In this document: positions 19,237-28,375 of the stretch, piece after piece
Layout: every line of letters starts with the position of its first letter
How positions within the stretch are numbered: the first letter of the stretch is position 1
Program-made: the position numbers and the translations under genes
The notes under the pieces: model-generated
The model's input: the letters and a program-made list of their open reading frames with translations, nothing else
The model's database searches: none
Told to the model about the DNA's origin: nothing
Assembly: GCA_029071325.1 (NCBI GenBank)
Contig: JAIEAP010000023.1
Span: forward strand, 1 to 64,000
Length of the DNA stretch: 64,000 nt
Source: Lachnospiraceae bacterium
GTDB lineage: Bacteria; Bacillota; Clostridia; Lachnospirales; Lachnospiraceae
Reading direction: 5' to 3'

Positions 19237-20079
19237 CTATTTGATAGCTCTGCCGTCTCTTCTTCTGACGATCAACTTGTTAGAAGCTTTTTTCTTCTTA
19301 CGAGTCTTAAGTCCAAGAGCAGGCTTGCCCCAAGGTGTACAGGGACCCGGACGTCCAATCGGCGCCTTACCTTCACCACCACCGTGTGGATGGTCATTGG
19401 GGTTCATAACCGATCCGCGGACGGTCGGGCGGACACCCATGTGACGCTTACGTCCTGCTTTACCGATATTGATCAGGTTATGGTCTCCGTTTCCGACAAC
19501 ACCGATGGATGCGCGGCAGTTGATAGGAACCATTCTCATCTCTCCGGAGGGAAGACGCAGGGTTGCGTATTTTCCTTCTTTTGCCATCAGCTGTGCACTG
19601 TTACCTGCGGAACGAACCATCTGTCCGCCCTTGCCGGCATACAGCTCGATATTGTGTACCTGTGTACCAACCGGGATGTTCTCCAGAGGAAGGCAGTTGC
19701 CTACTCTCACCTCAGCCTCGGCTCCGTTCATAACGGTCATGCCGTCGGTCAATCCCTCGGGTGCCAGGATATATGCTTTCTCACCGTCTGCGTAGCAGAT
19801 CAGCGCGATATTCGCGGTTCTGTTGGGATCGTATTCGATTCCGATTACCGTTGCCGGAATACCGTCTTTTCTTCTCTTAAAATCAATGATTCTGTACTTT
19901 CTTCCGTTGCCGCCGCCCTGGTGTCTTACTGTGATCTTACCCTGGTTGTTACGGCCGGCATTCTTCTTCAAAGAAGTGGTTAAGGACTTCTCCGGAGTTG
20001 ACTTGGTGATCTCGGAGAAATCAGAACCGGTCATATTCCTTCTGGAAGGTGTATATGGGTTATATGTCTTGATTCCCAT
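19237..20079 (-). CDS. rplB: 50S ribosomal protein L2
   Basis: 280 residues. It has an N-terminal OB fold and a C-terminal SH3-like domain. The signature [20 protein letters not shown] includes the region of the conserved histidine near the peptidyl-transferase centre ([11 protein letters not shown]). Position after rplW is standard. Confidence 0.98.
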   Translation of the reverse strand: MGIKTYNPYTPSRRNMTGSDFSEITKSTPEKSLTTSLKKNAGRNNQGKITVRHQGGGNGRKYRIIDFKRRKDGIPATVIGIEYDPNRTANIALICYADGEKAYILAPEGLTDGMTVMNGAEAEVRVGNCLPLENIPVGTQVHNIELYAGKGGQMVRSAGNSAQLMAKEGKYATLRLPSGEMRMVPINCRASIGVVGNGDHNLINIGKAGRKRHMGVRPTVRGSVMNPNDHPHGGGEGKAPIGRPGPCTPWGKPALGLKTRKKKKASNKLIVRRRDGRAIK

Positions 20080-20151
20080 TGTTGTTCTCCTTTCATTTCC
20101 GTAAGTTTATTATCGCACTTTTCTGTGCTTAGCTGTCGCAGGCTCCTCTTC

Positions 20152-20451
20152 TTACAGTCCTGCGAATATCTCGATATCAGCGCTGTCCTCAGTCAGCTGG
20201 ACAATTGCTTTCTTGGTCTTTGCTGTCTTACCCACAACCATTCCGCGTCTCTTCTTCTTGCCTTCCTGGTTCATGGTGTTGACCTTTGCGACCTTTGCGC
20301 CGTCGAACATCTTCTCAACAGCCTCTTTGATCATGGTCTTGTTTGCTTCCGGATGTACCAGAAACGTGTATTTCTTCTCGCCCATAAGAGACATGCTCTT
20401 CTCGGTTACTACCGGTTTGAGGATTACATCATAATACTGAATGTTTGCCAT
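20152..20451 (-). CDS. rplW: 50S ribosomal protein L23
   Basis: 99 residues. [22 protein letters not shown] starts the core, and [15 protein letters not shown] is the loop at the tunnel exit where trigger factor and SRP dock. The start overlaps the rplD stop by one base. Confidence 0.98.
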   Translation of the reverse strand: MANIQYYDVILKPVVTEKSMSLMGEKKYTFLVHPEANKTMIKEAVEKMFDGAKVAKVNTMNQEGKKKRRGMVVGKTAKTKKAIVQLTEDSADIEIFAGL

Positions 20452-21071
20452 TATGCATACACCTCCTGGATCTTCTCAACAGCAGCCTTGGTAGCCACTA
20501 CTGTGTCATACTTCAATACGTCAAAGACATTCATCTCATTGGTCTGGGTTGTCTTAACCGTCGGGATGTTTGCCGCAGACTGGATCACGTTCAGATCCAT
20601 ATCTCCCAATACCACCAATGCCTTCTCTGCTTTCAGGTTATTCATAACCTCTGCAAATCTCTTTGTCTTAATCTCATCCAGCTTCAGTTCGTCTACGACG
20701 ATGAATTTATTTTCCTGAACCTTGGATGTCAGAGCCGACTTAAGTGCAGCCCTCTTTTCTTTCTTGTTCAGCTTAAAAGAATAATCTCTTGGAACCGGTG
20801 CGAATACAACTCCGCCGCCTGTCCACTGAGGAGATCTCGTTGAACCCTGTCTTGCATGACCGGTTCCCTTCTGTCTCCAGGGTTTTCTTCCGCCGCCAGA
20901 CACTTCAGAACGTGTCTTGGCTTTCTGTGTGCCCTGACGTCTATTTGCAAGCTGCTGAACCACTGCCATGTGTACCAGGTGCTCATTGATCTCAACACCG
21001 AACACTGCATCGTTTAAGTCCATGCTGCCCACTTCATTGCCTTCCATATTATAAACAGATACGTTAGCCAT
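20451..21071 (-). CDS. rplD: 50S ribosomal protein L4
   Basis: 206 residues. The extended loop reaching the exit tunnel ([21 protein letters not shown] followed by [13 protein letters not shown]) is intact. In many bacteria L4 represses its own S10 operon. The structured rpsJ leader described here is a possible target. Confidence 0.98.
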   Translation of the reverse strand: MANVSVYNMEGNEVGSMDLNDAVFGVEINEHLVHMAVVQQLANRRQGTQKAKTRSEVSGGGRKPWRQKGTGHARQGSTRSPQWTGGGVVFAPVPRDYSFKLNKKEKRAALKSALTSKVQENKFIVVDELKLDEIKTKRFAEVMNNLKAEKALVVLGDMDLNVIQSAANIPTVKTTQTNEMNVFDVLKYDTVVATKAAVEKIQEVYA

Positions 21072-21102
21072 CTTAAGTGTTCCTCCTTTCCTACTCTAAG
21101 AA

Positions 21103-21786
21103 CTATTTTGCCGCCTTAACGGTCTCTTTGATGGTTACCAGTGCCTTCTTGGGTCCCGGAACTGCGCCCTTTACCAGAAGCAGATTGTTCTCTGCATCAA
21201 CCCTTACTACCTCAAGGTTCTGGGTGGTGATCTGCACGCTTCCCATATGACCCGGCATTCCTTTGCCCTTAAACACACGGCTCGGTGTGGAGCAGGAACC
21301 ATTGGAACCCTGATGACGATGGAACTTGGAACCATGTGCCATCGGTCCTCTGTGCTGACCAAGTCTCTTGATGGTGCCCTGGAAACCTTTACCTTTGGAA
21401 ATTGCAGTTGCATCTATACGATCGCCTTCTGCAAAAATATCTGCCTTGATCTCATCTGCCAGATTGTAATCCGCAGCATTCTCAAACTTAAACTCGCGGA
21501 CAAATCTCTTGCCGGACACGCCTGCCTTCTTGAAATGTCCCATCTCAGCTTTATTTACGCCGTGCCTGTTTCTGATTTCCTTCTTGCCGCTGGCATCTTT
21601 GTTCACAACCTTTTCCTTCTTGTCAACAAAACCTACCTGAACCGCGCTGTAACCGTCGTTTTCCACAGTCTTGATCTGTGTTACGACACACGGTCCTGCC
21701 TGAAGTACGGTAACCGGCACTAATACGCCGTCTGCGTTGAAGATTTGAGTCATTCCGACTTTTGTTGCTAAAATTGCTTTCTTCAT
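21103..21786 (-). CDS. rplC: 50S ribosomal protein L3
   Basis: 227 residues from the ATG at 21786 ([16 protein letters not shown]), preceded by AGGAGGAAAGAA; an upstream in-frame start at 21831 lacks support. The signature [20 protein letters not shown] and the SKFHRHQGS loop near the peptidyl-transferase centre are present. Confidence 0.97.
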   Translation of the reverse strand: MKKAILATKVGMTQIFNADGVLVPVTVLQAGPCVVTQIKTVENDGYSAVQVGFVDKKEKVVNKDASGKKEIRNRHGVNKAEMGHFKKAGVSGKRFVREFKFENAADYNLADEIKADIFAEGDRIDATAISKGKGFQGTIKRLGQHRGPMAHGSKFHRHQGSNGSCSTPSRVFKGKGMPGHMGSVQITTQNLEVVRVDAENNLLLVKGAVPGPKKALVTIKETVKAAK

Positions 21787-21881
21787 TTTCTTTCCTCCTG
21801 TTTTTCTACAGCGGAACGGTTGCCCGTTCATCCTAGAAAGCCTTTTGGCCCCTCAGGATCTTACTACTTTTTTGTTTTGAC

Positions 21882-22193
21882 TTATTTCATTTTGATATCA
21901 ATGTAGACACCTGCCGGCATTTCCAGTCTGGATAATGCATCTACGGTCTTCTGTGTCGGAGCAATGATATCAATCAGTCTCTTATGAGTTCTCTGCTCGA
22001 ACTGTTCTCTGGAATCTTTGTACTTGTGTACTGCTCTAAGAATGGTAACAACCTCTTTCTTAGTGGGCAGCGGCACCGGTCCGCTCACCTGTGATCCGTT
22101 CTTTTTAACAGTCTCGATGATTTTTTTTGCTGATGAATCCACCAATTCGTGATCATAAGCCTTCAATGTGATTCTCATTACTTGACTTGCCAT
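21882..22193 (-). CDS. rpsJ: 30S ribosomal protein S10
   Basis: 103 residues from the ATG at 22193 ([19 protein letters not shown]), with AGGAGG 11 bases upstream. The frame stays open upstream through the leader, but those codons do not resemble S10. [18 protein letters not shown] and [12 protein letters not shown] are canonical. S10 is the first gene of the superoperon and is also the NusG/NusE contact in antitermination. Confidence 0.97.
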   Translation of the reverse strand: MASQVMRITLKAYDHELVDSSAKKIIETVKKNGSQVSGPVPLPTKKEVVTILRAVHKYKDSREQFEQRTHKRLIDIIAPTQKTVDALSRLEMPAGVYIDIKMK

Positions 22194-22430
22194 AAAAAAA
22201 GTCGCCTCCTTTTCGCACTTTACTTCAGTACGACAAGCGGTGACTGTACACTTCTCCGTGTGTGTCATAAGCTTTACACACGTTGTTTCTACTTTATTCG
22301 TAGACGATTTTCGTGATACAGTGACTTGTCGCCAGTTTCCTAACTTGACATTCGCTCCACGGAAAACCTGCCACAGACGGGCAGCAACCTCACGCTTCAC
22401 AGCTATCAATGTCACAGCAGAAGTTAGTAT
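22194..22430 (-). promoter_or_regulatory. structured 5' leader of the S10 operon
   Basis: About 235 bases separate the promoter from rpsJ. In the - strand RNA, UGACAUU and AAUGUCA can close an arm holding the hairpin CUGCC-n7-GGCAG. CGACAAG pairs with CUUGUCG, continued by CACUGUA-like and UACAGUC segments, to close a second arm holding CGUGUGU/ACACACG, ACG/CGU and CUAC/GUAG hairpins. This is what an r-protein-binding leader looks like; L4 is the usual regulator of S10 operons. No intrinsic terminator is seen, so control would be translational or through a different mechanism. Confidence 0.55.
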
Positions 22431-22435
22431 ACACG

Positions 22436-22464
22436 AAAATATCAACAAATGCAAGCACTTTTTT
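22436..22464 (-). promoter_or_regulatory. main promoter of the ribosomal superoperon
   Basis: On the - strand, TTGCAT (22464-22459) and TATACT (22441-22436) have a 17-base spacer. AT-rich sequence with A and T tracts lies upstream, as for a strong UP-element promoter. Confidence 0.7.
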
Positions 22465-22509
22465 ATTTTTATCAGTTCAGAAATTCAAAACCATTTTAAA
22501 AATTGAAAC

Positions 22510-22538
22510 GGACAGCTATCCTCAAAGGATAACTGCCC
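22510..22538 (-). terminator. terminator of the hybrid kinase gene
   Basis: On the - strand, GGGCAGTTATCC (22538-22527) pairs with GGATAGCTGTCC (22521-22510) with two G-U wobbles. A T-rich stretch (GTTTCAATTTTT) follows. It starts 9 bases after the kinase stop codon. Confidence 0.75.
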
Positions 22539-22546
22539 AATAATTC

Positions 22547-25500
22547 TTATTTAAGATATTGTTCCAGTACTTCTATTAACAAGTCAATATCAACCGGCTT
22601 GGAGAGATGGGCATTCATTCCATTCATTAATGCGGCTTCTTTGTCTTCCTCCATAGCATTGGCGGTCATGGCAATAATTGGTAAATCCTTGACATCTTTT
22701 CTGGACAGATTCCGGATTGTGCGGGTTGCTTCGTAACCATTCATAATCGGCATCTGTATATCCATCAATACAGCATCATAATAATTTTCTGCTGACTTCT
22801 CTACCATTGCAACGGCATCCGTTCCATCCGGTGCCGATTCGACAACGAATCCGGCTTCTGTCAATATTACCTCTGCAATTTCGCGGTTTAATTCGATATC
22901 CTCCACCAGCAGAATACGTTTTCCCTCGAAATCAGCCTTCGTCCATACAGCTGCTTCCTCCTCCTTATCAAGCAGATTATTTGCGGCAAGCAACGCTGAT
23001 TTCAGATCAGACATAAAGAGCGGCTTTGCACAAAATCCCGTAACACCGGCCGTCTTTGCCTCTTCTTCAATATCCGACCAGTCATATGCCGTCAGGATAA
23101 TAATGGGAACATCAGCTCCAACCATACTGCGGATCTTCCTTGCTGTTTCTACGCCGCTCACCTCCGGCATCTGCCAGTCAATGATGTAAGTATGGTAGGG
23201 ATCTCCTTCTTCATGCGCGGTTTGGGCGCGATATGCCGCTTCCCGGCCGGAGGTGGTCCACTCGGAGCGCATACCAAGCTGTTTTAACATTTTGCTCACA
23301 CTGTCGCAGACATTTAAGTCATCATCCACCACCAGAGCCCTCAGACCTTCCAGCTCCTTTAACTGCGCCGCACTCTTTTCGACATCCTGCAGCCTGAGTG
23401 TAAGTTCTACCGTAAATATGCTTCCCTTTCCCGGTTCGCTCTCAACAGAAATGGCACCATTCATCATTTCCACGATATTTTTCGTTATTGCCATGCCGAG
23501 TCCCGTTCCCTCAATACCGGATTGGGTTACATTGGATTCCCGCTCAAAGGGTTCAAAGATATGCTCTACAAATTCCGGCGACATACCGATTCCATTATCC
23601 TTTACGATAAATACATAATCGCCGTATCCATGACGGAAAGTTGTTTTCTGCATGATCCGGAACGAAACGGTTCCTCCTGCCGGCGTATATTTGACGGCAT
23701 TGCTCATCAGGTTAATAAATACCTGATTCAACTTTAACCCATCCGCCATGACATCCTCATTGGCAACCTCACAGGTATCAATAAACAGTTCCAGCTGCTT
23801 TGCCTTGACCTGGGGCTGGATAATATTCACCAGATTATGAATCAGTTCGGAAAGATTGCATTCCTGTTCCTTGATCTGTACCTTTCCGCTTTCAATCCGG
23901 CTCATATCAAGAATATCATTGATCAGGCTTAAAAGATGATTGCTGGAAGAAAGCACCTTCTGCAGGCAGTCCTTAACCTGATCTTTGTTGTTGATATGAC
24001 TGGCAGCAATCGTTGCAAAACCGATGATCGCATTCATCGGTGTACGTATATCATGGGACATATTATTGAGGAAGGTGGTCTTGGCATTGTTAGCATGCTG
24101 AGCCTGAGCCAGCGCTTCCGACAGAACCGCCTTCTGTTCCTGCTCCTTGCGGATCACCTCGTCAATATTGCGGAATCCAGCAAGAATAAAACTATCCTTC
24201 CCAAGAACGCTTTCCCCAACCTTCACATAGGTATACTGGAAATAATGGTCCTCTCCATCTGACTGTATGCGGTAGCTCCCCATGTATTCCCCATGCAAGC
24301 TTATCTGCTCTCTGACCTTGTCCAGAGAGAGAGCCTGTGCGAGATACTCCTGATCCTCCGGATGGACACGATCCTGGATATACTGGTTCAAAATCGGGGC
24401 ATATGGCTGTTCTTCCTTAGAATCCTTTTTCAACCCCTCCGTCACGTAACCTTCCAATTTTATAATTCTGGCGGTACCACTCTCCTCATTAATGGCAAAA
24501 ACATTCGTATAGTCGCGGCTTAATGTTTCCACAATGGCAAGCTGCTCCTTCATCACCCTGTTGGACCGTTCTGTGGTATCCAGAAGCCTCCTGCTCCACC
24601 GTCCACGCAGATAGAGCACCAGAATGATGCAGATAATCAGGGTGATCGCCAGAACCACGATGAGCATCATCTTCGGATTGGCCTGCATATATTGCAGAAG
24701 ATTCATATCTTCCATAGTATAGGAAGTATATTTTAAAACTAATTGATTCACCATGTCGTTCGACATGTGCTGGATACATTTATTCAGTATGGTAATCAGC
24801 TCATGATCCGTACTGTCACGGACATACATCTGAAATTCCAGGTTCATATCGTTGGCTATGCTGTAATACAGGGAATCGGTTGTGTCACGGTTCACAAACA
24901 ACTGCGCCGAATAGGCATATACATATGCGGCATCCACCTCCCGATCCAGAACAGCCTGCATCGCAGCCTCTCTGGTGGAATAGTTCAAAATCTCAAAATC
25001 TCCGTGAAACTTCTGCGAAATGGTAATACCGCTCTGTGAATCCGATACAGCAATCCTTTTGATATCTCCAACGAAATCCTGTCTTGTTACCCTTGCCACG
25101 CCTGTCGTCATATAGACATCCGTACGGAATCCGCGGTAAGCGGCTTCCTCCATAATGGCGCCGGAGTTGAGCCTGTCTATAACCACATCCACACCGTTGG
25201 TGTCCGCCATGGTATTATAGTCCTCCCTGTCCTCTGGTATCACGATCTCATAAGGCAGTCCAGCCATCTCCATGACACAGGCAAAATAATCCGGCAGAAT
25301 ACCCTTTAATTCTCCGTTCTCCACATAAGAATAGGGCTCTCTGTCACCAAGAGCAGTTACGGTGATCTTTTTTTCTCCGGAGACCACCTCCTGAATATAT
25401 GCTTTCTCTCGCTCCGTAAAGATGAGTTCGGAGGAATAAACCGGACCATAGTAGCGGTAATACAACTCATTTTTCCAGTCGCCCTCATTCTGATCCATCT

Positions 25501-26215
25501 GCTCAATAGCATAGTTGATTTCATTAAGCAGCTCCATGTCATCTTTTCTGACAATTGCGTAGAAGTTATCCTCAGCGATAATATCCAGTGTCTTTTCATT
25601 TTCAGCCTTTCTCAGATCACTGGAAAGGATTGCATCAATCTCGCCATCCTGCAAAGCGGCCACAAGCGCATCGGAATCATTGTATTCCTTTGTCCGGTAG
25701 GAAAAACCCTTCTCCTCTGCAAACTCCACCAGACTCTGGTTCTGACTGCTTCCCGTCAGCTGTCCTACCGTCATTCCCCCATAAGTTTTGTAATCACCGC
25801 TGTGCAGCTGTGTATTATCAGCCCGGGTCGAGAGAACTGTATTATTTCTACCGATAGGAACAGAAAAGGCAAAACGTTCCTCCCGCTCCTCAGTTCTGCG
25901 GGCAGAGGTTACTATGTCGATCTCACCGTTTTCCAGCATAGTCAGCATGTCACTCCAGGAGTTGTCATAGCCTGTGTACTGGAAATTCAGATGGGAATAC
26001 TCGGAGACAAGGTCAAGAAATTCGATGCCGTAGCCAGTTAGCCTGCCCTCTTCGTCCTTCATGTGATAACCCTCGAAGTAGAAGATGCCGGCTTTAACCG
26101 TCCGGTTATTAGCCTGCCCGTCGTCGGCTGCTACTGTTATGAAATTGGATAGAATGAGGATTAAGCATATCGTAAATGCGACAATTCTTCTGCACGCCCT
26201 GTTTGCGGCCTGCAT
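22547..26215 (-). CDS. hybrid sensor histidine kinase with two solute-binding domains and two receivers
   Basis: 1222 residues from the ATG at 26215, which has AAGGAAGGA upstream and gives a normal signal peptide (RRIVAFTICLILILSNFITVAA); GTG and ATG starts up to 26287 are possible. In order: two periplasmic-type bacterial solute-binding (SBP_bac_3) domains at about 35-270 and 275-505, a transmembrane helix near 530-555 (MMLIVVLAITLIICIILVLY), a PAS-like region, HisKA with the His of NNMSHDIRTP near 720, the ATPase domain (GTGLGMAI), and receivers with Asp in IIDWQMP (about 1013) and LMDIQMP (about 1151). It resembles BvgS/EvgS-type kinases. No response regulator gene is adjacent, so the output partner is unknown. 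Confidence 0.93.
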   Translation of the reverse strand: MQAANRACRRIVAFTICLILILSNFITVAADDGQANNRTVKAGIFYFEGYHMKDEEGRLTGYGIEFLDLVSEYSHLNFQYTGYDNSWSDMLTMLENGEIDIVTSARRTEEREERFAFSVPIGRNNTVLSTRADNTQLHSGDYKTYGGMTVGQLTGSSQNQSLVEFAEEKGFSYRTKEYNDSDALVAALQDGEIDAILSSDLRKAENEKTLDIIAEDNFYAIVRKDDMELLNEINYAIEQMDQNEGDWKNELYYRYYGPVYSSELIFTEREKAYIQEVVSGEKKITVTALGDREPYSYVENGELKGILPDYFACVMEMAGLPYEIVIPEDREDYNTMADTNGVDVVIDRLNSGAIMEEAAYRGFRTDVYMTTGVARVTRQDFVGDIKRIAVSDSQSGITISQKFHGDFEILNYSTREAAMQAVLDREVDAAYVYAYSAQLFVNRDTTDSLYYSIANDMNLEFQMYVRDSTDHELITILNKCIQHMSNDMVNQLVLKYTSYTMEDMNLLQYMQANPKMMLIVVLAITLIICIILVLYLRGRWSRRLLDTTERSNRVMKEQLAIVETLSRDYTNVFAINEESGTARIIKLEGYVTEGLKKDSKEEQPYAPILNQYIQDRVHPEDQEYLAQALSLDKVREQISLHGEYMGSYRIQSDGEDHYFQYTYVKVGESVLGKDSFILAGFRNIDEVIRKEQEQKAVLSEALAQAQHANNAKTTFLNNMSHDIRTPMNAIIGFATIAASHINNKDQVKDCLQKVLSSSNHLLSLINDILDMSRIESGKVQIKEQECNLSELIHNLVNIIQPQVKAKQLELFIDTCEVANEDVMADGLKLNQVFINLMSNAVKYTPAGGTVSFRIMQKTTFRHGYGDYVFIVKDNGIGMSPEFVEHIFEPFERESNVTQSGIEGTGLGMAITKNIVEMMNGAISVESEPGKGSIFTVELTLRLQDVEKSAAQLKELEGLRALVVDDDLNVCDSVSKMLKQLGMRSEWTTSGREAAYRAQTAHEEGDPYHTYIIDWQMPEVSGVETARKIRSMVGADVPIIILTAYDWSDIEEEAKTAGVTGFCAKPLFMSDLKSALLAANNLLDKEEEAAVWTKADFEGKRILLVEDIELNREIAEVILTEAGFVVESAPDGTDAVAMVEKSAENYYDAVLMDIQMPIMNGYEATRTIRNLSRKDVKDLPIIAMTANAMEEDKEAALMNGMNAHLSKPVDIDLLIEVLEQYLK

Positions 26216-26399
26216 CGATCCTTCCTTCCAAGTACCCTCGATTTTCAAAAATACCTTTCCTTTTTTTTGAATATTCTGCACAACCATATCTCCTTATCAA
26301 TCCTGAACTTCCGTTCTTTACTTCCTTTCTACATCCTTTGCCCACTTCACAAGAGGATATGTAAACAACCTTCTTTGACATCAATTCAATAGTTTGAAG

Positions 26400-26426
26400 G
26401 GCTTTATCCAAAAGTGATAAAGCCCA
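26400..26426. other. perfect 10-bp hairpin downstream of the PutP operon
   Basis: GGGCTTTATC (26400-26409) and GATAAAGCCC (26417-26426) form a perfect stem with a 7-base loop. It lies between the small membrane gene and the kinase gene. Neither strand carries a clear T run after the stem, so it is an atypical terminator or a leader element of the kinase gene. Confidence 0.5.
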
Positions 26427-26510
26427 GAATTATTATAACAGAAAACGTCTGTATACTCAATATAAATTGACTGAATTGCCGCTAATCCTCAGTCTGCATT
26501 TTCCTTTCAT

Positions 26511-26696
26511 CTACCGTCTTCGTTTCCCGTGGCTTCCAAACAGCACCATGATCGCACCGATCAGATATAAGTTCAAAAGAATGGTGGGCACCCGCATACC
26601 CAGCGCCAGGAATATCAGAGTAAGGAGTACCGCCAGCATCTCCAGGATAAAGCCTATCCTGGATGCCAGCGGTGTCTCCTGCCATTTCTTCTTCAT
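26511..26696 (-). CDS. small two-helix membrane protein after putP
   Basis: 61 residues. Two hydrophobic stretches are seen (IGFILEMLAVLLTLIFLAL and PTILLNLYLIGAIMVLF), with a basic C terminus HGKRRR. The ATG lies 3 bases after the putP stop. GGAG, inside the last putP codons, is 9 bases upstream, so it would be translationally coupled. I do not recognise the family. A helper of the symporter is a guess from position only. Confidence 0.55.
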   Translation of the reverse strand: MKKKWQETPLASRIGFILEMLAVLLTLIFLALGMRVPTILLNLYLIGAIMVLFGSHGKRRR

Positions 26697-26699
26697 ATC

Positions 26700-28271
26700 T
26701 TATAACTCCACGCTCTTGTCTGCAACATCATTAAATTCCTGGATGATGCTCTCGTCCGGCGCCTTGGTGCACAGGCTTACCACCACAATGAACAGAAGAC
26801 TCACAAAGAAACCGATCAGCAGGGAGTAAATTCCGGTTGCTGCACCCAGGTTGGTGCGCACACCTTCTGAGGTCACTGCCAGCGGCAGATAATCCCAGAT
26901 AATAACGGTCAATCCACCGGACACGATACCAGCCACAGCTCCCGCCATATTTGTGCGTTTCCAGAACAGAGACAAAAGCACCAGAGGACCGAAAGCAGAG
27001 CCGAAGCCTGCCCATGCATTGGATACCAACCCCATAATGGAGCTATCCGGATTCCATGCGATCAGGTATGCGATCACAGCAACCACAACTACCGTCACGC
27101 GGCTGAGACGCAGTATCTTCTTGTCATCGGCATCCTTCCGAATGATCCCCTTGTAGATATCCTCCGACACTGCAGATGCAGTTACCAGAAGCTGCGAATC
27201 CGCAGTGGACATGATGGCCGCCAGGATTCCGCACAGGAAGATACCTGCCACGAAGGGAAGCGCATATTGCTGGGTAAATAAATGTGTGATCATATTGATA
27301 AATACATTTTCCGCGGAATCTGCGCCTGCGGTTCCGAGAATCTCAGGGTACAGATACGCTCTTCCCACCACACCGATGATGCAGGCAAATGCCAGGGACA
27401 GCGCCACCCAGATAATAGCAATGCTTTTCGACTTATTCAATTCTTTCTGGCTTTTTACCGCCATAAACCTGGTCAGGATATGAGGCATACCGCAGTAACC
27501 AAAGGCCCATGCAAGCTGGGAAATAATATCGATGGGGCGGTACGGAACTCCCCCGTTCTCCCACAGGCTTAAATAAGAAGCGCTTCCGCCTGCCACGCCG
27601 CTTGCCTCCAACAACTGTGTCACACCGCCGTTGCCGTTCACAATGCCGTACGCTACAAGCGGAACCGCCAAAAGCGCAACCAGCATCAGCGTACCCTGAA
27701 TGAAATCTGTGACGCACACAGCCATAAATCCGCCCATGAAGGTATAAAGCAGAATAACCACAGCGCCTACTGTAAGCGCAATATGATAATCAATACCGGT
27801 AATCGCATAGAACAGCTTACCGCCCGCCGCAAATGCAGAAGCGGTATATACCAGAAAGAACACCACTATTACAATAGAAGAAATACATAACAGTACGTGT
27901 TTTTTGTCATGAAAACGATTCTCAAAAAACTCCGGCAGCGTCAGCGAATTATTGGCGCGGATGGTATATCTGCGCAGTCTGCCGGAAATAAAAATCCAAT
28001 TACACACCGTTCCGATAAAAAGACCGATGGCAATCCAGACCTGACCGGTTCCAAAGGCATACACCGCTCCCGGCAGACCCATCAAAAGCCATCCGCTCAT
28101 ATCGGACGCCTGGGCGCTCAGCGCAGCTACCCAGCCGCTTAAGCCCCTGCCGCCCAGAAAGTAATCGGCGGAATTGCTGGTCCGCTTCATATATCGTGCT
28201 CCAATGGCGATCATCATTGCCATATAGGCAACGAACGCCACAAAAATCCATATCAGATTACCTGAATCCAT
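26700..28271 (-). CDS. putP: sodium/proline symporter (PutP, SSS family)
   Basis: 523 residues with about 13 transmembrane helices. The N-terminal pattern SADYFLGGRGLSGWVAALSAQASDMSGWLLMGLPG matches PutP (shown split: SADYFLGGRGLSG, SAQASDMSGWLLMG) and includes the sodium-binding helix 1 region. The C terminus is hydrophilic. It imports L-proline, or possibly another small solute, with sodium; SSS substrates are hard to tell from sequence. It is followed at once by the small membrane gene. Confidence 0.85.
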   Translation of the reverse strand: MDSGNLIWIFVAFVAYMAMMIAIGARYMKRTSNSADYFLGGRGLSGWVAALSAQASDMSGWLLMGLPGAVYAFGTGQVWIAIGLFIGTVCNWIFISGRLRRYTIRANNSLTLPEFFENRFHDKKHVLLCISSIVIVVFFLVYTASAFAAGGKLFYAITGIDYHIALTVGAVVILLYTFMGGFMAVCVTDFIQGTLMLVALLAVPLVAYGIVNGNGGVTQLLEASGVAGGSASYLSLWENGGVPYRPIDIISQLAWAFGYCGMPHILTRFMAVKSQKELNKSKSIAIIWVALSLAFACIIGVVGRAYLYPEILGTAGADSAENVFINMITHLFTQQYALPFVAGIFLCGILAAIMSTADSQLLVTASAVSEDIYKGIIRKDADDKKILRLSRVTVVVVAVIAYLIAWNPDSSIMGLVSNAWAGFGSAFGPLVLLSLFWKRTNMAGAVAGIVSGGLTVIIWDYLPLAVTSEGVRTNLGAATGIYSLLIGFFVSLLFIVVVSLCTKAPDESIIQEFNDVADKSVEL

Positions 28272-28375
28272 ATTTTCATTTCCTCCTCTTATGGTATATT
28301 CTCATGCAATGTATATTTATACAAGGCTCATACTTTAATAGAATACCAATAGATTCAGCGGTTGTAAAGAATTTT

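Noticed and set aside
22194-22454. N-terminal extension of rpsJ by 87 codons
   Set aside because: The extension reads through the RNA leader and does not resemble S10; AGGAGG before 22193 fixes the start.
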